Shown here: positions 34,321 through 43,556 of the stretch, piece by piece
Layout of the letters: every line of letters starts with the position of its first letter
Numbering within the stretch: the first letter of the stretch is position 1
Source of the DNA: Cyclobacteriaceae bacterium
GTDB lineage: Bacteria > Bacteroidota > Bacteroidia > Cytophagales > Cyclobacteriaceae
Length of the DNA stretch: 64,000 bases
Direction: 5' to 3'
Assembly: GCA_028285685.1 (NCBI GenBank)
Contig: JANQOR010000014.1
Coordinates: 112,287-176,286, forward strand
The notes under the pieces: generated by a model
Seen by the model: only the letters and a program-made list of their open reading frames with translations
Told to the model about the DNA's origin: nothing
The model's database searches: none
Made by a program: the position numbers and the translations under genes

Positions 34321-37300
34321 TTAAAAATCAAGATTCAGACCGAGGGTCATCGTTCTAAAAAGCGGCGTACCTGCTCTTTGTGATCCGTAGGCTCTTGGAT
34401 TAGTGCCATCAATATGTTCCGGGTTGAAACCGTGATAATCAGAAGCAGTTTCATATATCAAATTCTGGCCAGTAGCATAAACTCTAAGCCCCCGTATTCC
34501 GATTTTTGATGTCAGGTTAGCTGGCATGTTGTACCCAATTGTGATGTTACGCAATGAAAAGTAGTCTGCGCTTGCAATTACTTCACTCGTCAGGACTTTC
34601 TCTTGAATGAAGGATTCGTGAGGTACTAGTCCATCAGCAACGGCTTGTGCTTCACCACCTGACCTGGTTCTATTTCCAAACCAGTTGAAGAAGTATTGAT
34701 CACCAATATTATTCACCTGAGCACCTACACTCCCCTGTATCATAAATGAGAAGTCAAAATCTTTATAGGTAAATGAATTTGTGATGCTAAACAATAGATC
34801 TGGATAAGGATCTCCTAAGATGGTCTTGTCATCTTCTGTAATTCTACCATCTCCATTTAGGTCTCTTACAATGGTATCATCTGCCTGTCCATTGATTCTA
34901 TTCCAAGGATTATCAACATAAGCTACTCTGTATTCAGCATCATTGTAATTTTCAGTGTCTACCACATAACCGTAGAAAGAAGATATTGGGTTGCCAATCA
35001 GGTTGATCCACTGCGAATTTCTGCCGTATGTGTCTTGTAGTAGTGCTCCGTTCGAATCTCCAAAGGCTAGCAACTCATTTTGATTCGTAGATGCTATAAT
35101 CGTTGTACTCCATGTAAGTTGATTTTGTACAAGATTTCTGGTTCTTAATTCAAATTCCCATCCACGATTCCTTACCTCTCCCAGATTCACGATTCCATTT
35201 GTAAAACCAGTGAGGTAAGAAACAGGATTATTCAATAGTAACTCGTTGCTAACCCTTGAATAGTAGTCAAGAGATCCCTGTATCTTGTTGTCAAACAATC
35301 CAAAATCTACTGCAGGGTTGAACTCTTCCGAAGCCTCCCACTGTAGTAAAGTATTCGCAATATTCAGTGGCGAAACGCCATTTGCTATATTTCCGTCAAT
35401 GATTGCATTGGAATTTTGTAACAACGCCAAATAAGGCCAGGCATTGACTACTTCGCTACCCACGTTAAATCTCTCAGAGCCTGTAAGTCCATAGCTCACT
35501 CGTAACTTCAAGTGACTTAAGAAGTTGATTCCTGACAAAAAATCTTCTTCAATAATATTCCATCCGACAGAGACAGCAGGGAAATTACCATACTTGGAAT
35601 TTACTCCGAAAACAGAGCTACCATCTCGTCTAAACGAAGCATTTAATAGGTATTTTCCTGCAAATGCATAATTAAGTCTCACAAAATATCCAATCTTTCT
35701 CAGCTCCGTATTGATCTCTGCTGGTGACGAAATCTGTGTAGCACCCTGAAGATTTTTAAGCAAATCGTTCGTGTACCCAACACCGGTCAACTGACTTGTA
35801 TTACTTGTTCTTTTTTGTATGGTTATACCTGCAAGTCCTCCAAGTTCATGATCACCAATACCCTTCGTGTATGACAGTGTATTATCCCAAATCAACCTTG
35901 TCTGGAATCTATTGTTTAAGAAGTATTGTGCTCTGCTTGCACCAGCTGCATGATAGTTAGTGCCGTCCCATCTTTCGCGTTTTCTTTGCTCTAGAGTAGT
36001 CGCTAAGGACGTTTTTGCCTTAAGCCCTTCTATGATATCATAACTTAAGTAGGTAGAGCCAAAAAGCTTCGTCTTATCCTCATAATGCTCTCTTTCAACA
36101 TACTGCTGATAGGGGTTTGAATCCCCCGAGGTACGTGAGCGGGTATCACTACCGTCACCATCTAAATCCAATTCAACTAAATGATTTTCAAGGAAGTAGT
36201 CGCCAACTCCAACGTCTGGATAGACATCTCTATTGATTAGCTGAAGCGTGGCCTCAGTGTGATAGATCGGCAACCACGGCGATTGACGTATTGGATTATG
36301 TATTGATGTAGGTAATCGTCTTCTGTTCGAGAAAGAAGGGTTGATGTTGATCCCAAATTTTAATCTGTCATTCAGTTTCGTGTCCATCTTAATCTTGCCG
36401 CTATACAATTTGTAGTCATCGGTAATAACCACTCCTTCATCATGAAGATATCGTAAAGCAGCACTGAAGGTCGTGACATCATTTCCTCCCCTAGCAGATA
36501 ATGAATGACTTGTAATATTTCCGCCTTCAAAGAAGACATCTTGCCAATCTCTGTCAACACCAGCTAACTGAACTACTCGCTGCATGTATAGTGTTTCTTC
36601 GCTAAGCTCTCCAGTTTGGGCTCGTTCGAAGGCCACCCAGTCAGCAACACTTTTTCTGTAATCATCGCTTCCATGTGCTTCTTTGCGACCGGTGTAGGTT
36701 TGGTAGCCGAACTTTGTCCTTCCTGCCTGACCATTCTTAGTCGTAATCATAATCACACCGTTCGAACCTTCGCTACCGTAAATGGCTGCAGATGCAGCAT
36801 CTTTTAGTACTTCAAAAGATGCGATGTCGTTCATGTCCAGATTCGAAAGAAAATCTGAACTAACAACAATCCCATCGACTACTAAGGCGGGTCCGGAATC
36901 AGCAGTTATCGAACCAACTCCCCTAATAGTGATCGTAGGAGCGCCGCCTGCTTCCGGATTAGTTGCTTGAATATTAACACCCGAAACCTGGCCAATAAGG
37001 GCATCATCCACCCGAGCAATAGGTAATTGATCGAGCTTCTTATTTTCAACCTTGGATATCGCACCTGTCAAATGTGATTTTTTCTGGGTTCCGTATCCAA
37101 TCACAACTACTTCATCAAGCTCCGAAACATCAGTAACCAGATTTACATCAATCTGAGTTCTACCCCCAACATTAATTATCTGGGTCGTAAAACCGATGTA
37201 AGAAACCACCAGAACCGCATTGGACGGTGCATTAATGGAGTATGTACCATCGGCATCACTAATTGTACCATTCGTCGTTCCCTGTTCCAGAATCGTCACA

Positions 37301-37455
37301 CCTGGCAGTCCCTCACCGTCTTCAGACACCACTTTCCCAGTAATCGTGGTGTTTTGTGCGCTTAGTGGGACGCTGAGAACGAGCATTGCAAACAAGAAAG
37401 CCAGCGCAATCCTTCGACTGCCCCGTGTTTCTAACATTTGTAAAATGTCTTTCAT
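34321..37455 (-). CDS. susC: SusC/RagA family TonB-dependent receptor
   Basis: 1044 residues. Signal peptide (residues ~16-34), carboxypeptidase regulatory-like domain (ITGKVVSEDGEGLPGVTI), TonB-dependent plug (VVIGYGTQKKSHLTG, then VDDALIGQVSGVNI and GPALVVDGIV), and a beta-barrel ending in GTPLFRTMTLGLNLDF with a terminal Phe. Imports oligoalginate across the outer membrane with SusD, powered by TonB. It starts the four-gene uptake operon. No FecR-type signalling extension is present, so control is more likely through the GntR protein upstream. Confidence 0.95.
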   Translation of the reverse strand: MKDILQMLETRGSRRIALAFLFAMLVLSVPLSAQNTTITGKVVSEDGEGLPGVTILEQGTTNGTISDADGTYSINAPSNAVLVVSYIGFTTQIINVGGRTQIDVNLVTDVSELDEVVVIGYGTQKKSHLTGAISKVENKKLDQLPIARVDDALIGQVSGVNIQATNPEAGGAPTITIRGVGSITADSGPALVVDGIVVSSDFLSNLDMNDIASFEVLKDAASAAIYGSEGSNGVIMITTKNGQAGRTKFGYQTYTGRKEAHGSDDYRKSVADWVAFERAQTGELSEETLYMQRVVQLAGVDRDWQDVFFEGGNITSHSLSARGGNDVTTFSAALRYLHDEGVVITDDYKLYSGKIKMDTKLNDRLKFGININPSFSNRRRLPTSIHNPIRQSPWLPIYHTEATLQLINRDVYPDVGVGDYFLENHLVELDLDGDGSDTRSRTSGDSNPYQQYVEREHYEDKTKLFGSTYLSYDIIEGLKAKTSLATTLEQRKRERWDGTNYHAAGASRAQYFLNNRFQTRLIWDNTLSYTKGIGDHELGGLAGITIQKRTSNTSQLTGVGYTNDLLKNLQGATQISSPAEINTELRKIGYFVRLNYAFAGKYLLNASFRRDGSSVFGVNSKYGNFPAVSVGWNIIEEDFLSGINFLSHLKLRVSYGLTGSERFNVGSEVVNAWPYLALLQNSNAIIDGNIANGVSPLNIANTLLQWEASEEFNPAVDFGLFDNKIQGSLDYYSRVSNELLLNNPVSYLTGFTNGIVNLGEVRNRGWEFELRTRNLVQNQLTWSTTIIASTNQNELLAFGDSNGALLQDTYGRNSQWINLIGNPISSFYGYVVDTENYNDAEYRVAYVDNPWNRINGQADDTIVRDLNGDGRITEDDKTILGDPYPDLLFSITNSFTYKDFDFSFMIQGSVGAQVNNIGDQYFFNWFGNRTRSGGEAQAVADGLVPHESFIQEKVLTSEVIASADYFSLRNITIGYNMPANLTSKIGIRGLRVYATGQNLIYETASDYHGFNPEHIDGTNPRAYGSQRAGTPLFRTMTLGLNLDF

Positions 37456-37550
37456 TTTTTAATTGTTTTTCTTAATAATGATTTGATCTATTGGTTAAGG
37501 AACCTTCACCGGCCTGATCTTTTATAAATCAAAACCTTGTTACTTTTGCA

Positions 37551-37664
37551 GGATCAAAAAAGGGCCTGCTTAACGCTGATAATACCGATCGCCAAATTGA
37601 TATTGGAAGTGTTAAATGTTCCTTTATGATAGTGGATCGGCCCTTGGCTGATCCATTTCTTTTT
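37551..37664 (+). ncRNA. Candidate small RNA between susC and the GntR gene
   Basis: The 239-bp gap holds an inverted repeat, arms 37551-37566 and 37639-37654, pairing at 13 of 16 positions. A TACTTTTG sequence (37541-37548), a match to the TAnnTTTG promoter box, is directly before it on the plus strand, and the 3' hairpin is followed by TTTCTTTTT. Together they would make a ~110-nt plus-strand transcript with closed ends. No ORF lies inside. The -33 box is not evident, so the call is tentative; it may instead be a two-way terminator or susC leader structure. Confidence 0.3.
37634..37654 (+). terminator. Hairpin with T-rich tail between susC and GntR gene
   Basis: Imperfect hairpin with 9-bp arms (one mismatch) and a 3-bp loop, GGATCGGCC / GGCTGATCC, followed on the plus strand by ATTTCTTTTT. 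No known plus-strand gene is upstream, which is why a small RNA is proposed. On the minus strand it lies 41 bp past the GntR stop but lacks a T-run. Confidence 0.4.
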
Positions 37665-37694
37665 AGGGTTTTCTCATAGGTTAGCTTTTGTTAG

Positions 37695-38432
37695 TTAATT
37701 CTCTATCCCATTCAAGGGAAAATCTTCCTTTAAAGTCTTTACATATTCACTTATGTCTTTCAGATGCTCTCGGATTGAATTACCTGCCTTTTCAGGCTCT
37801 TGATTCCGAATGTGCTCAAGGATAATTTCATGATGCTCTACCGCTAAGCCTGACCGCCCGTCCCCACAGACATTGTGTTTCTTGAAGTATTGCATAATGT
37901 CAGGAGTGATAATGAGCATCAAAGAATTTAGAACTGAATTTTTCCCAGCCTCAGCGATTTTCAAATGAAAGAGTAAATCCTCTTCTACTGCATGATCGTC
38001 ACTCTTCAGCCGATCGCGATGAGCAATCAACGCTTTTTCGATTTCTATCAGATCTTTTTCCGTCCTATGCTCGGCAGCTAGTTGAGCTATATTAGTTTCC
38101 AATATGACTCGAGTTTCAACCAGTGACTTGAAGTCATTGGTCCCCAGTCCGAGCATATCGGTAATGAGACCCTCCAACGCCGGTAAACCCATGCCCGCCA
38201 CCACAGTTCCACTTTGTGGGTGCGTCTTCAAAATACCGTAGAATTCCAATTTTCTCAGCGCATCACGGAGATGCGTGCGACCAACACCAAGTTTCTCACA
38301 CAACTTCCTTTCTGAAGGGAGACGGTCACCGGGCTTCAACTGCCCTGAGGTAATCAAGTCACGGATTTGCCTGATAATCTTATCAACCGCCGATTCCACC
38401 ACTATTTGAGAAAAGTTGTTAAGTATTTCCAT
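37695..38432 (-). CDS. GntR family regulator, FadR subfamily
   Basis: 245 residues from ATG at 38432; the TTG at 38456 is unlikely because the operator would then lie in the coding region. Winged helix at residues ~15-75 (GDRLPSERKLCEKLGVGRTHLRDALRKLE), then the all-helical FadR/FCD effector domain (~90-230) with metal-binding His-like positions (RVILETNIAQLAAEH, FHLKIAEAGKN, EHHEIILEHIRN). FadR-type regulators respond to sugar acids in many uronate pathways, so KDG or an alginate product is a likely effector. Adjacent to susC in the same direction, but a hairpin lies between them. Confidence 0.88.
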   Translation of the reverse strand: MEILNNFSQIVVESAVDKIIRQIRDLITSGQLKPGDRLPSERKLCEKLGVGRTHLRDALRKLEFYGILKTHPQSGTVVAGMGLPALEGLITDMLGLGTNDFKSLVETRVILETNIAQLAAEHRTEKDLIEIEKALIAHRDRLKSDDHAVEEDLLFHLKIAEAGKNSVLNSLMLIITPDIMQYFKKHNVCGDGRSGLAVEHHEIILEHIRNQEPEKAGNSIREHLKDISEYVKTLKEDFPLNGIEN

Positions 38433-38442
38433 GAAACTATGT

Positions 38443-38470
38443 AATTGGTCGACCAATTTATGGTTGACTA
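38443..38470. promoter_or_regulatory. Tandem GntR-type operator in front of its own gene
   Basis: A perfect 16-bp palindrome AATTGGTCGACCAATT (38443-38458) and, 15 bp on, a related half-degenerate copy TGGTTGACTA (38461-38470). TGGTnnnACCA-like palindromes are typical FadR-subfamily sites. The position 11 bp before the start codon suggests autorepression. Confidence 0.62.
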
Positions 38471-38603
38471 ATCAATTATCCAAGTAAAACCATGTTTTTG
38501 TTATGAGATTTGCAAGAGAACGTTAGGATTCACTGGCCTTTTTGTGAATTCAACAAAGTTTCTTTTCCCTTGGCCTTTCTAGCCATTTAAATCTCCTGCG
38601 ATT

Positions 38604-38635
38604 TTTGTAAGAACCTTAATCCAGGATTCTTTTTG
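38604..38635 (+). promoter_or_regulatory. Putative promoter of the cyclase gene
   Basis: TTTG at 38604-38607 and TCTTTTTG at 38628-38635 match the phylum -33/-7 pattern (TTTG, 19-21 bp, TAnnTTTG) with one mismatch and a 20-bp spacer. The start codon follows 14 bp later. Confidence 0.42.
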
Positions 38636-38648
38636 CTACCTTCAAATT

Positions 38649-39728
38649 ATGGTTATCAGCAAGACAACGAGTTCGCAAATTGCAAGGGTTGGATGGATCA
38701 CTTTTGCCTGGGTGATTTTTGCCCTGTTCCAATATCTAGTCAGCTATGGTGCAATAGTTGAGTTAGGAGTAGATCTGGAAAAAGTGGATCTCAGAACTCC
38801 CTTTGTCACAAGCATATTTACCGGAGTACTTGCTGGACTGTTAGGGGGAAGCGGTGTGGTTTTTCTCTGGGAACGCTGGCTGAGAAGCAAGCCCTATGGA
38901 TGGACCATAAGAAGTATTCTACTTTCATACCTTATAATATTTGTTGTTGTCGCAATCCCGTCGACCGCCGTTTACCAGAGCGGATTGCTGAACAAATCGA
39001 TGTTTGATCGAGAGTTGTGGAGCATTGCCTTCTATCACCTGCTCTCACCTACTACTCTGATCCCTCTCATAAGCTGGCTTGTTATAGTTGCAATAACGAT
39101 TATTGTCTTGCTAGTAAATGACAAGTACGGTCCCGGTGTTTTCGTAAAATTCTTGATGGGAAGGTATTTCAACCCAAGGCGGGAGCAGCGGATCTTCATG
39201 TTTCTTGACCTTCGCTCTTCTACATCCATTGCTGAAAATCTAGGTGAAGAAAAATATTTCTCTTTCCTACGAGATGTGTTCAAATACGCCACTCCTGCAA
39301 TCTTGAAATATCAAGGTGAGATTTATCAATATGTAGGAGATGAAATTGTCATTAGCTGGGAATTAGGTGCTGGAGCAAAAAAAGCAAACTGTATCCAGTG
39401 TTACTTCGAAATCCAGCAAGCATTAAGAGACCGCACGGACTTTTTTCTTGAACAATACCAAACCCAACCGGAATTCAAAGCTGGTGTACACTATGGCCAT
39501 GTGATGGCTGGCGAAATTGGTGTAGTTAAGCGCGAAATTGCCTTTTCAGGTGACGTACTTAATACAACGGCAAGGATCCAATCAAAATGCAACGAACTAG
39601 GCGTGGACCTCCTTGCCTCAGAAAATCTGATTGGGTTATTAAACCTTGACGAAGAGTTGAAACCGAAAAGGATTGGCGAAATAGAGCTTCGAGGAAAAAA
39701 GGAACGTGTGACCTTGTTCACGGTCTGA
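38649..39728 (+). CDS. Membrane-bound class III adenylate/guanylate cyclase
   Basis: 359 residues. Four hydrophobic helices at ~15-35, 55-78, 92-115 and 130-160, then a class III cyclase domain (~178-355). The first metal Asp is in FMFLDLRSST (~184), the second in YQYVGDEIVISW (~230), and the transition-state Asn/Arg region is GDVLNTTARIQ (~300). Unlike many cyclases the substrate-selecting Lys/Asp pair cannot be fixed by eye, so cAMP or cGMP is open. It is divergent from the GntR gene (216-bp gap). No cAMP-binding regulator is visible in the window. Confidence 0.87.
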   Translation: MVISKTTSSQIARVGWITFAWVIFALFQYLVSYGAIVELGVDLEKVDLRTPFVTSIFTGVLAGLLGGSGVVFLWERWLRSKPYGWTIRSILLSYLIIFVVVAIPSTAVYQSGLLNKSMFDRELWSIAFYHLLSPTTLIPLISWLVIVAITIIVLLVNDKYGPGVFVKFLMGRYFNPRREQRIFMFLDLRSSTSIAENLGEEKYFSFLRDVFKYATPAILKYQGEIYQYVGDEIVISWELGAGAKKANCIQCYFEIQQALRDRTDFFLEQYQTQPEFKAGVHYGHVMAGEIGVVKREIAFSGDVLNTTARIQSKCNELGVDLLASENLIGLLNLDEELKPKRIGEIELRGKKERVTLFTV

Positions 39729-39750
39729 TTACGTGGTTTCCGATCAATCT

Positions 39751-40233
39751 TTATCCACTTCTCTTGAGTAGGGACTGAAACATCGGTCGCCAGTTCTTAC
39801 CATCATCAGACTTTTCAATAATGTGCCATACTTGGTCCTTTCCTTCTCGAACCCAAAATTGTCGGGAGATATAACTCCTGCTTTTGAGATTGAATTTCTT
39901 GAGGAATTTAGGAATTCCATCCTCGATTTCCGATGACCATACTGTTGCAAAATTTTTGTCCTTGTAGATCATATACCAGGACGAGTCAATCTGATCATAA
40001 ACACGAGTTATTTCAGCTTCAATTATTTGTGTCCCCTCAAAATGTCTCCAGGCTTCGATCGTGCCACTTTTTGAGGATTGAACATCGTAGCTGGCCTCGT
40101 TGGTCAGCGTATCGGACCCATGAATAGAGTAGACATTTTCCCACTTTGCATCAACCCAAAAGTCAAAGTATTCCTTTTGACAAAAGGATAAAAGAGGCAG
40201 AATGGTAAGGATTGATGACTTTAAAAAATGCAT
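39751..40233 (-). CDS. Small exported protein of unknown function
   Basis: 160 residues from ATG at 40233 (the frame is open further, from TTG, but without signal). N-terminus MHFLKSSILTILPLLSFCQK is a short signal peptide. The mature part is beta-rich with many aromatic residues (FDFWVDAKWENVYSI, WRHFEGTQIIEAEI, WHIIEKSDDGKNWRPMF), a pattern of small lipocalin-like or DUF-type secreted proteins. It lies convergent to the cyclase gene with 22 bp between stops. No partner is obvious. The 253 bp behind it up to the permease stop contain no gene I can support. Confidence 0.6.
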   Translation of the reverse strand: MHFLKSSILTILPLLSFCQKEYFDFWVDAKWENVYSIHGSDTLTNEASYDVQSSKSGTIEAWRHFEGTQIIEAEITRVYDQIDSSWYMIYKDKNFATVWSSEIEDGIPKFLKKFNLKSRSYISRQFWVREGKDQVWHIIEKSDDGKNWRPMFQSLLKRSG

Positions 40234-40486
40234 GGGTTCATTACTATTTCCAGTCCTTAAACATAATGAGCGCTCTCGGGTTTCATCCAATTGCAGCAAG
40301 TGGCATATTCTAAATTGGAACGGTACTCGGGCTATTGAATCAATAGCTATCTACAATCTCTTTTCTTGCCTCATCCAAATCCTGTTTGGTGATCCATTTC
40401 CCATTGAGCCTTACGCCATTGATTGATCTACTATTGTGAATATCTTCAGCAAGTTTGTCAACGATCCTACATCCAATCGCCAAAGA

Positions 40487-43072
40487 TCACTCTACCCGCA
40501 ACCCCACGATTGGATTTGATTTTGCCGGTACCAACACAGCGGAGGTAATAATAATCAGAGACATTGCTATAATAAAAACACCGCATCCCATCGTAGCCAG
40601 GAGTGGAACAGCAACTCGATAATGATAGATCATTCCAAGTACGAAATCAGCGATGAAATACCCCAAGCCACAACCGAAAACAAGTGCCGCAACAAGTACA
40701 GCGGTAAAGGACCGATTGACGGTTAAGATCAACTGCTTGAATGATGCGCCAAGAACTTTGCGTATACTTACTTCCTTTGTACGCCGTGCAATATTGAGTT
40801 TAGCTAAGGAGAAAATTCCGATGATGCTAAGTAGCCCACCAAGAACGGCCATAGCAAGAAATACTTTGTAAATACTATCACTTTGAGTTGCTCCATTTCC
40901 GATGGAAACGTCTTTTTGAAATTGGCCAGGATAGGGCTCATCTATCTGTTCACTCCAGGCAGATCGAAGGCGATCGTTTATCTCCTGTAAATTTCCATGT
41001 GTGGTCTTCACTACTAAGTGTGGTAACTCTTCTCGTTCGTCCAATGCAAATATGATTGGTCGCAGTTCGGAGCTTTTGAACACATTGTCAATGATGTCAG
41101 CTGTAACTCCGACTATCGTCTTCGAGATTCCTCCTACCTGTACTACTTCATTTATCGGATTTTCCCCTCCAAAAAATTGTCTTGCAAACTCCTGGTTGAC
41201 CAAAATGGATTTTCTATGATCTGCCTCACTACCTTGAATGAATCCTCTGCCAGTGGTAATGGTTACGTTCATAAAATCCAAGTATCCCGATCCAACCAAG
41301 TAGTATCTCACCTCATGAGTGGAAGTATCCAGCCTAAGAGTAATGTTGTCACTGAATTGGCCGTAATTGGCCAGGTGATTTCTTGCACTCGAACTAGTTA
41401 CACCCGGCAATTGGTTAATTGTCTCGCTCATGGCCTGGTAATAAGCAGAATCTGCGAGTGGCAAGTGGATGATTCCCTCATTCTGATAGCCAAGATCCAT
41501 TTGGTCAAGAAAATCGGAGTTAAGTGAGAAACTGATGGCAGTCACCAAAATAGTGATTGAAATGCTGTACTGTGCCACGGTCAGGGCCTTATTAAGAATA
41601 CTCACACCTTTCAGTTTGACGGACTTTCTTAGTATGGCGACAGGCTGAAATTTCCAGGCATACAGTGCGGGCAGGAAACCAGCGATTAGCGTCGTAAAAA
41701 GAAGAAATGAAGCTGTGAAAATTGAGATTCCTACAAGATCCACGTCCTTAAGCAAGAAAGACTCACCATCAAACAAGCTCATAAACCCGTCAGAGATGAA
41801 ATCAGACATCAGTAGTCCAAGAACGAACGACAGAGCGCTTATGATACCGATTTCAAAAAGGAACTGCGTAAAGATCTGTTTTCCACGAGATCCCAGTGTT
41901 TTTCGAATTCCAATTTCCTTGAGCCGCTTGGCTATCAATGCCATCGACGTATTTGCCAGATTGAAGCAGGCGACAAAAAACACCATCAGCGCCAAGACAC
42001 TTAGGATCATGGTGGCTGACATGGGAAGTCGATCATTTGCGTATGCGCGCCACATAACGTCTTCAGAAATCAATGAACTCCTAAACGGTACCAATTCAAA
42101 CCGATCCATCTTGAATTCCTCATGCGTCTCATTTTGTTGCTTGATATACGTGTTGATTATGGTAGAGACTTCCTCCCTTTGTTCAGGGTGAAGTTCCAGA
42201 TAATGACTGATGTAGGTGTGGTTTGACCAGTCGTTCTCATCAATATCCAGTGTTTTCAGATAGTCGCTCTTGCTAATGATCACATCAAAATAAAAACTTG
42301 AATTGAGCGGAATATCCTCAAACACTCCACCGACAATGACTTCCAACTTCCTGCGATTGTTGACGTAAATCGTCAATGCTTCTCCGACGGCAGCCTTGTT
42401 TCCAAAATACTTTTTGGCAGCCGGCTTTGTCAGATACGCCATCGGACGCTTACCTAAATCACTTAATGATCCATACCATAGGGGGATATCGAACATCTGG
42501 AAAAAATCATATGAAACGACCGCAACTCCTTCCAAGAAATAGTCAGAACCACTTTTGACTGTCATTCTTTCATCGAGGTAGCTGCTGACTTTAGTTATCC
42601 CGCTAATCTCCGAACGAAGCTTATCATCGATGGCAAGAGGGGACAACTCATTTCTTCGTTCAGTATTGTTTTCCACTGTTATCGAGTGGAGGCGGTAGAT
42701 TTTTTCGGTATTTGGATAAACAGAGTCAAATTCTATGTTGAAGGCCTGGAAAGTATATGCAAAAATGCAAACACCAATTGCCAAACTTAGACCTACCACA
42801 TTGATCATCATTGACCATTTGTTTTTCCAGGAATGCCTCATGGCTAACTTAAAGTACGACTTAAAAAGTGAGCCAGCTGCATTAGATCGCCTCGAGATCT
42901 TGACCGGAATGAGGCTAACGGCATCAATCAGGAAGTGGAGAATTGCTCTCCCTCTCCCTTTCTCTTCTACTCTTTCCTTGAATAACTCCTCGAAATCGCC
43001 CTGCACATCATCCAGGCGACTGGACGGACAGCAAAATCGCAGAATTCCTTTTAAAAGTCGATTCGGCTCCAT
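40487..43072 (-). CDS. FtsX/MacB-type ABC transporter permease with PadR-linked N-terminal extension
   Basis: 861 residues. Residues 1-75 are the soluble extension seen in permeases paired with PadR regulators (LLKGILRFCCPSSRLDDVQGDFEELF). Then two MacB/FtsX modules, each with a first helix, a large extracytoplasmic domain and three helices (helices near residues 85-110, 350-370, 400-430, 445-475, 490-515, 735-755, 790-815, 825-850). The motif RLKEIGIRKTLGSRGKQI, and later RTKEVSIRKVLGASFKQL, marks the permease coupling helices. No ATPase gene is adjacent, so the ATPase is encoded elsewhere. It starts 2 bp after the PadR stop. Confidence 0.88.
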   Translation of the reverse strand: MEPNRLLKGILRFCCPSSRLDDVQGDFEELFKERVEEKGRGRAILHFLIDAVSLIPVKISRRSNAAGSLFKSYFKLAMRHSWKNKWSMMINVVGLSLAIGVCIFAYTFQAFNIEFDSVYPNTEKIYRLHSITVENNTERRNELSPLAIDDKLRSEISGITKVSSYLDERMTVKSGSDYFLEGVAVVSYDFFQMFDIPLWYGSLSDLGKRPMAYLTKPAAKKYFGNKAAVGEALTIYVNNRRKLEVIVGGVFEDIPLNSSFYFDVIISKSDYLKTLDIDENDWSNHTYISHYLELHPEQREEVSTIINTYIKQQNETHEEFKMDRFELVPFRSSLISEDVMWRAYANDRLPMSATMILSVLALMVFFVACFNLANTSMALIAKRLKEIGIRKTLGSRGKQIFTQFLFEIGIISALSFVLGLLMSDFISDGFMSLFDGESFLLKDVDLVGISIFTASFLLFTTLIAGFLPALYAWKFQPVAILRKSVKLKGVSILNKALTVAQYSISITILVTAISFSLNSDFLDQMDLGYQNEGIIHLPLADSAYYQAMSETINQLPGVTSSSARNHLANYGQFSDNITLRLDTSTHEVRYYLVGSGYLDFMNVTITTGRGFIQGSEADHRKSILVNQEFARQFFGGENPINEVVQVGGISKTIVGVTADIIDNVFKSSELRPIIFALDEREELPHLVVKTTHGNLQEINDRLRSAWSEQIDEPYPGQFQKDVSIGNGATQSDSIYKVFLAMAVLGGLLSIIGIFSLAKLNIARRTKEVSIRKVLGASFKQLILTVNRSFTAVLVAALVFGCGLGYFIADFVLGMIYHYRVAVPLLATMGCGVFIIAMSLIIITSAVLVPAKSNPIVGLRVE

Positions 43073-43074
43073 TT

Positions 43075-43419
43075 CTATTTCGTAGAGAATATTTGAAATA
43101 CGCCCTCTGGGATATTTTCCCAGAGGCTTTTTCTCGTGTCCATCATTTCTTTGAGGGATTTTTGACCTGAAGCTGTCACTGCAAAATAACGTTTCGGCTT
43201 CCCGCCTCGTGTTTTGGTGGCTTCTCCAAGTCTTGAAGTAAGGAACCCCTTGTCTTCCAATCTATACAGGCCAGTATGCAAGGCTCCCATACTTACTTTT
43301 CTATTTAGTCGCTCTTCTATCTCCTTTTTGATGGCAAGCCCATATGCTCCTTCGTTGAGGATACCTACCGTAAGCATCACGATTTCTTCGAATTCACCAA
43401 TGTTGTTCCTTGTACTCAT
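43075..43419 (-). CDS. PadR family transcriptional regulator
   Basis: 114 residues. Winged helix with EFEEIVMLTVGILNEGAYG at the start, SMGALHTGLYRLEDKGFL as recognition helix and wing, and TRGGKPKRYFAVTASG, all PadR marks. The C-terminal dimer helix is short. Forms an operon with the permease, and likely controls it together with itself through the 20-bp inverted repeat that includes its start codon. Confidence 0.88.
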   Translation of the reverse strand: MSTRNNIGEFEEIVMLTVGILNEGAYGLAIKKEIEERLNRKVSMGALHTGLYRLEDKGFLTSRLGEATKTRGGKPKRYFAVTASGQKSLKEMMDTRKSLWENIPEGVFQIFSTK

Positions 43420-43491
43420 TATTTTCTAATTGCAGGTTTAATACGAAGGTAAGGCAAATTGGTTTCATTTTACCTGCAATTAGAAAATAAT
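43418..43491. promoter_or_regulatory. Perfect 20-bp inverted repeat around the PadR promoter
   Basis: Arms 43418-43437 and 43472-43491 (ATTATTTTCTAATTGCAGGT and its exact complement) are separated by 34 bp. One arm carries the PadR start codon; the promoter must lie in the spacer or just outside. Shorter copies of the core TAATTGCAGG follow at 43544-43553 and CTTGCAGGTC at 43511. Likely two-site operator of PadR. Confidence 0.62.
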
Positions 43492-43556
43492 ATGCGCAAT
43501 GTAGCCGCCTCTTGCAGGTCACTTAGATGAAGTAACAAGCTAGATAATTGCAGGCC

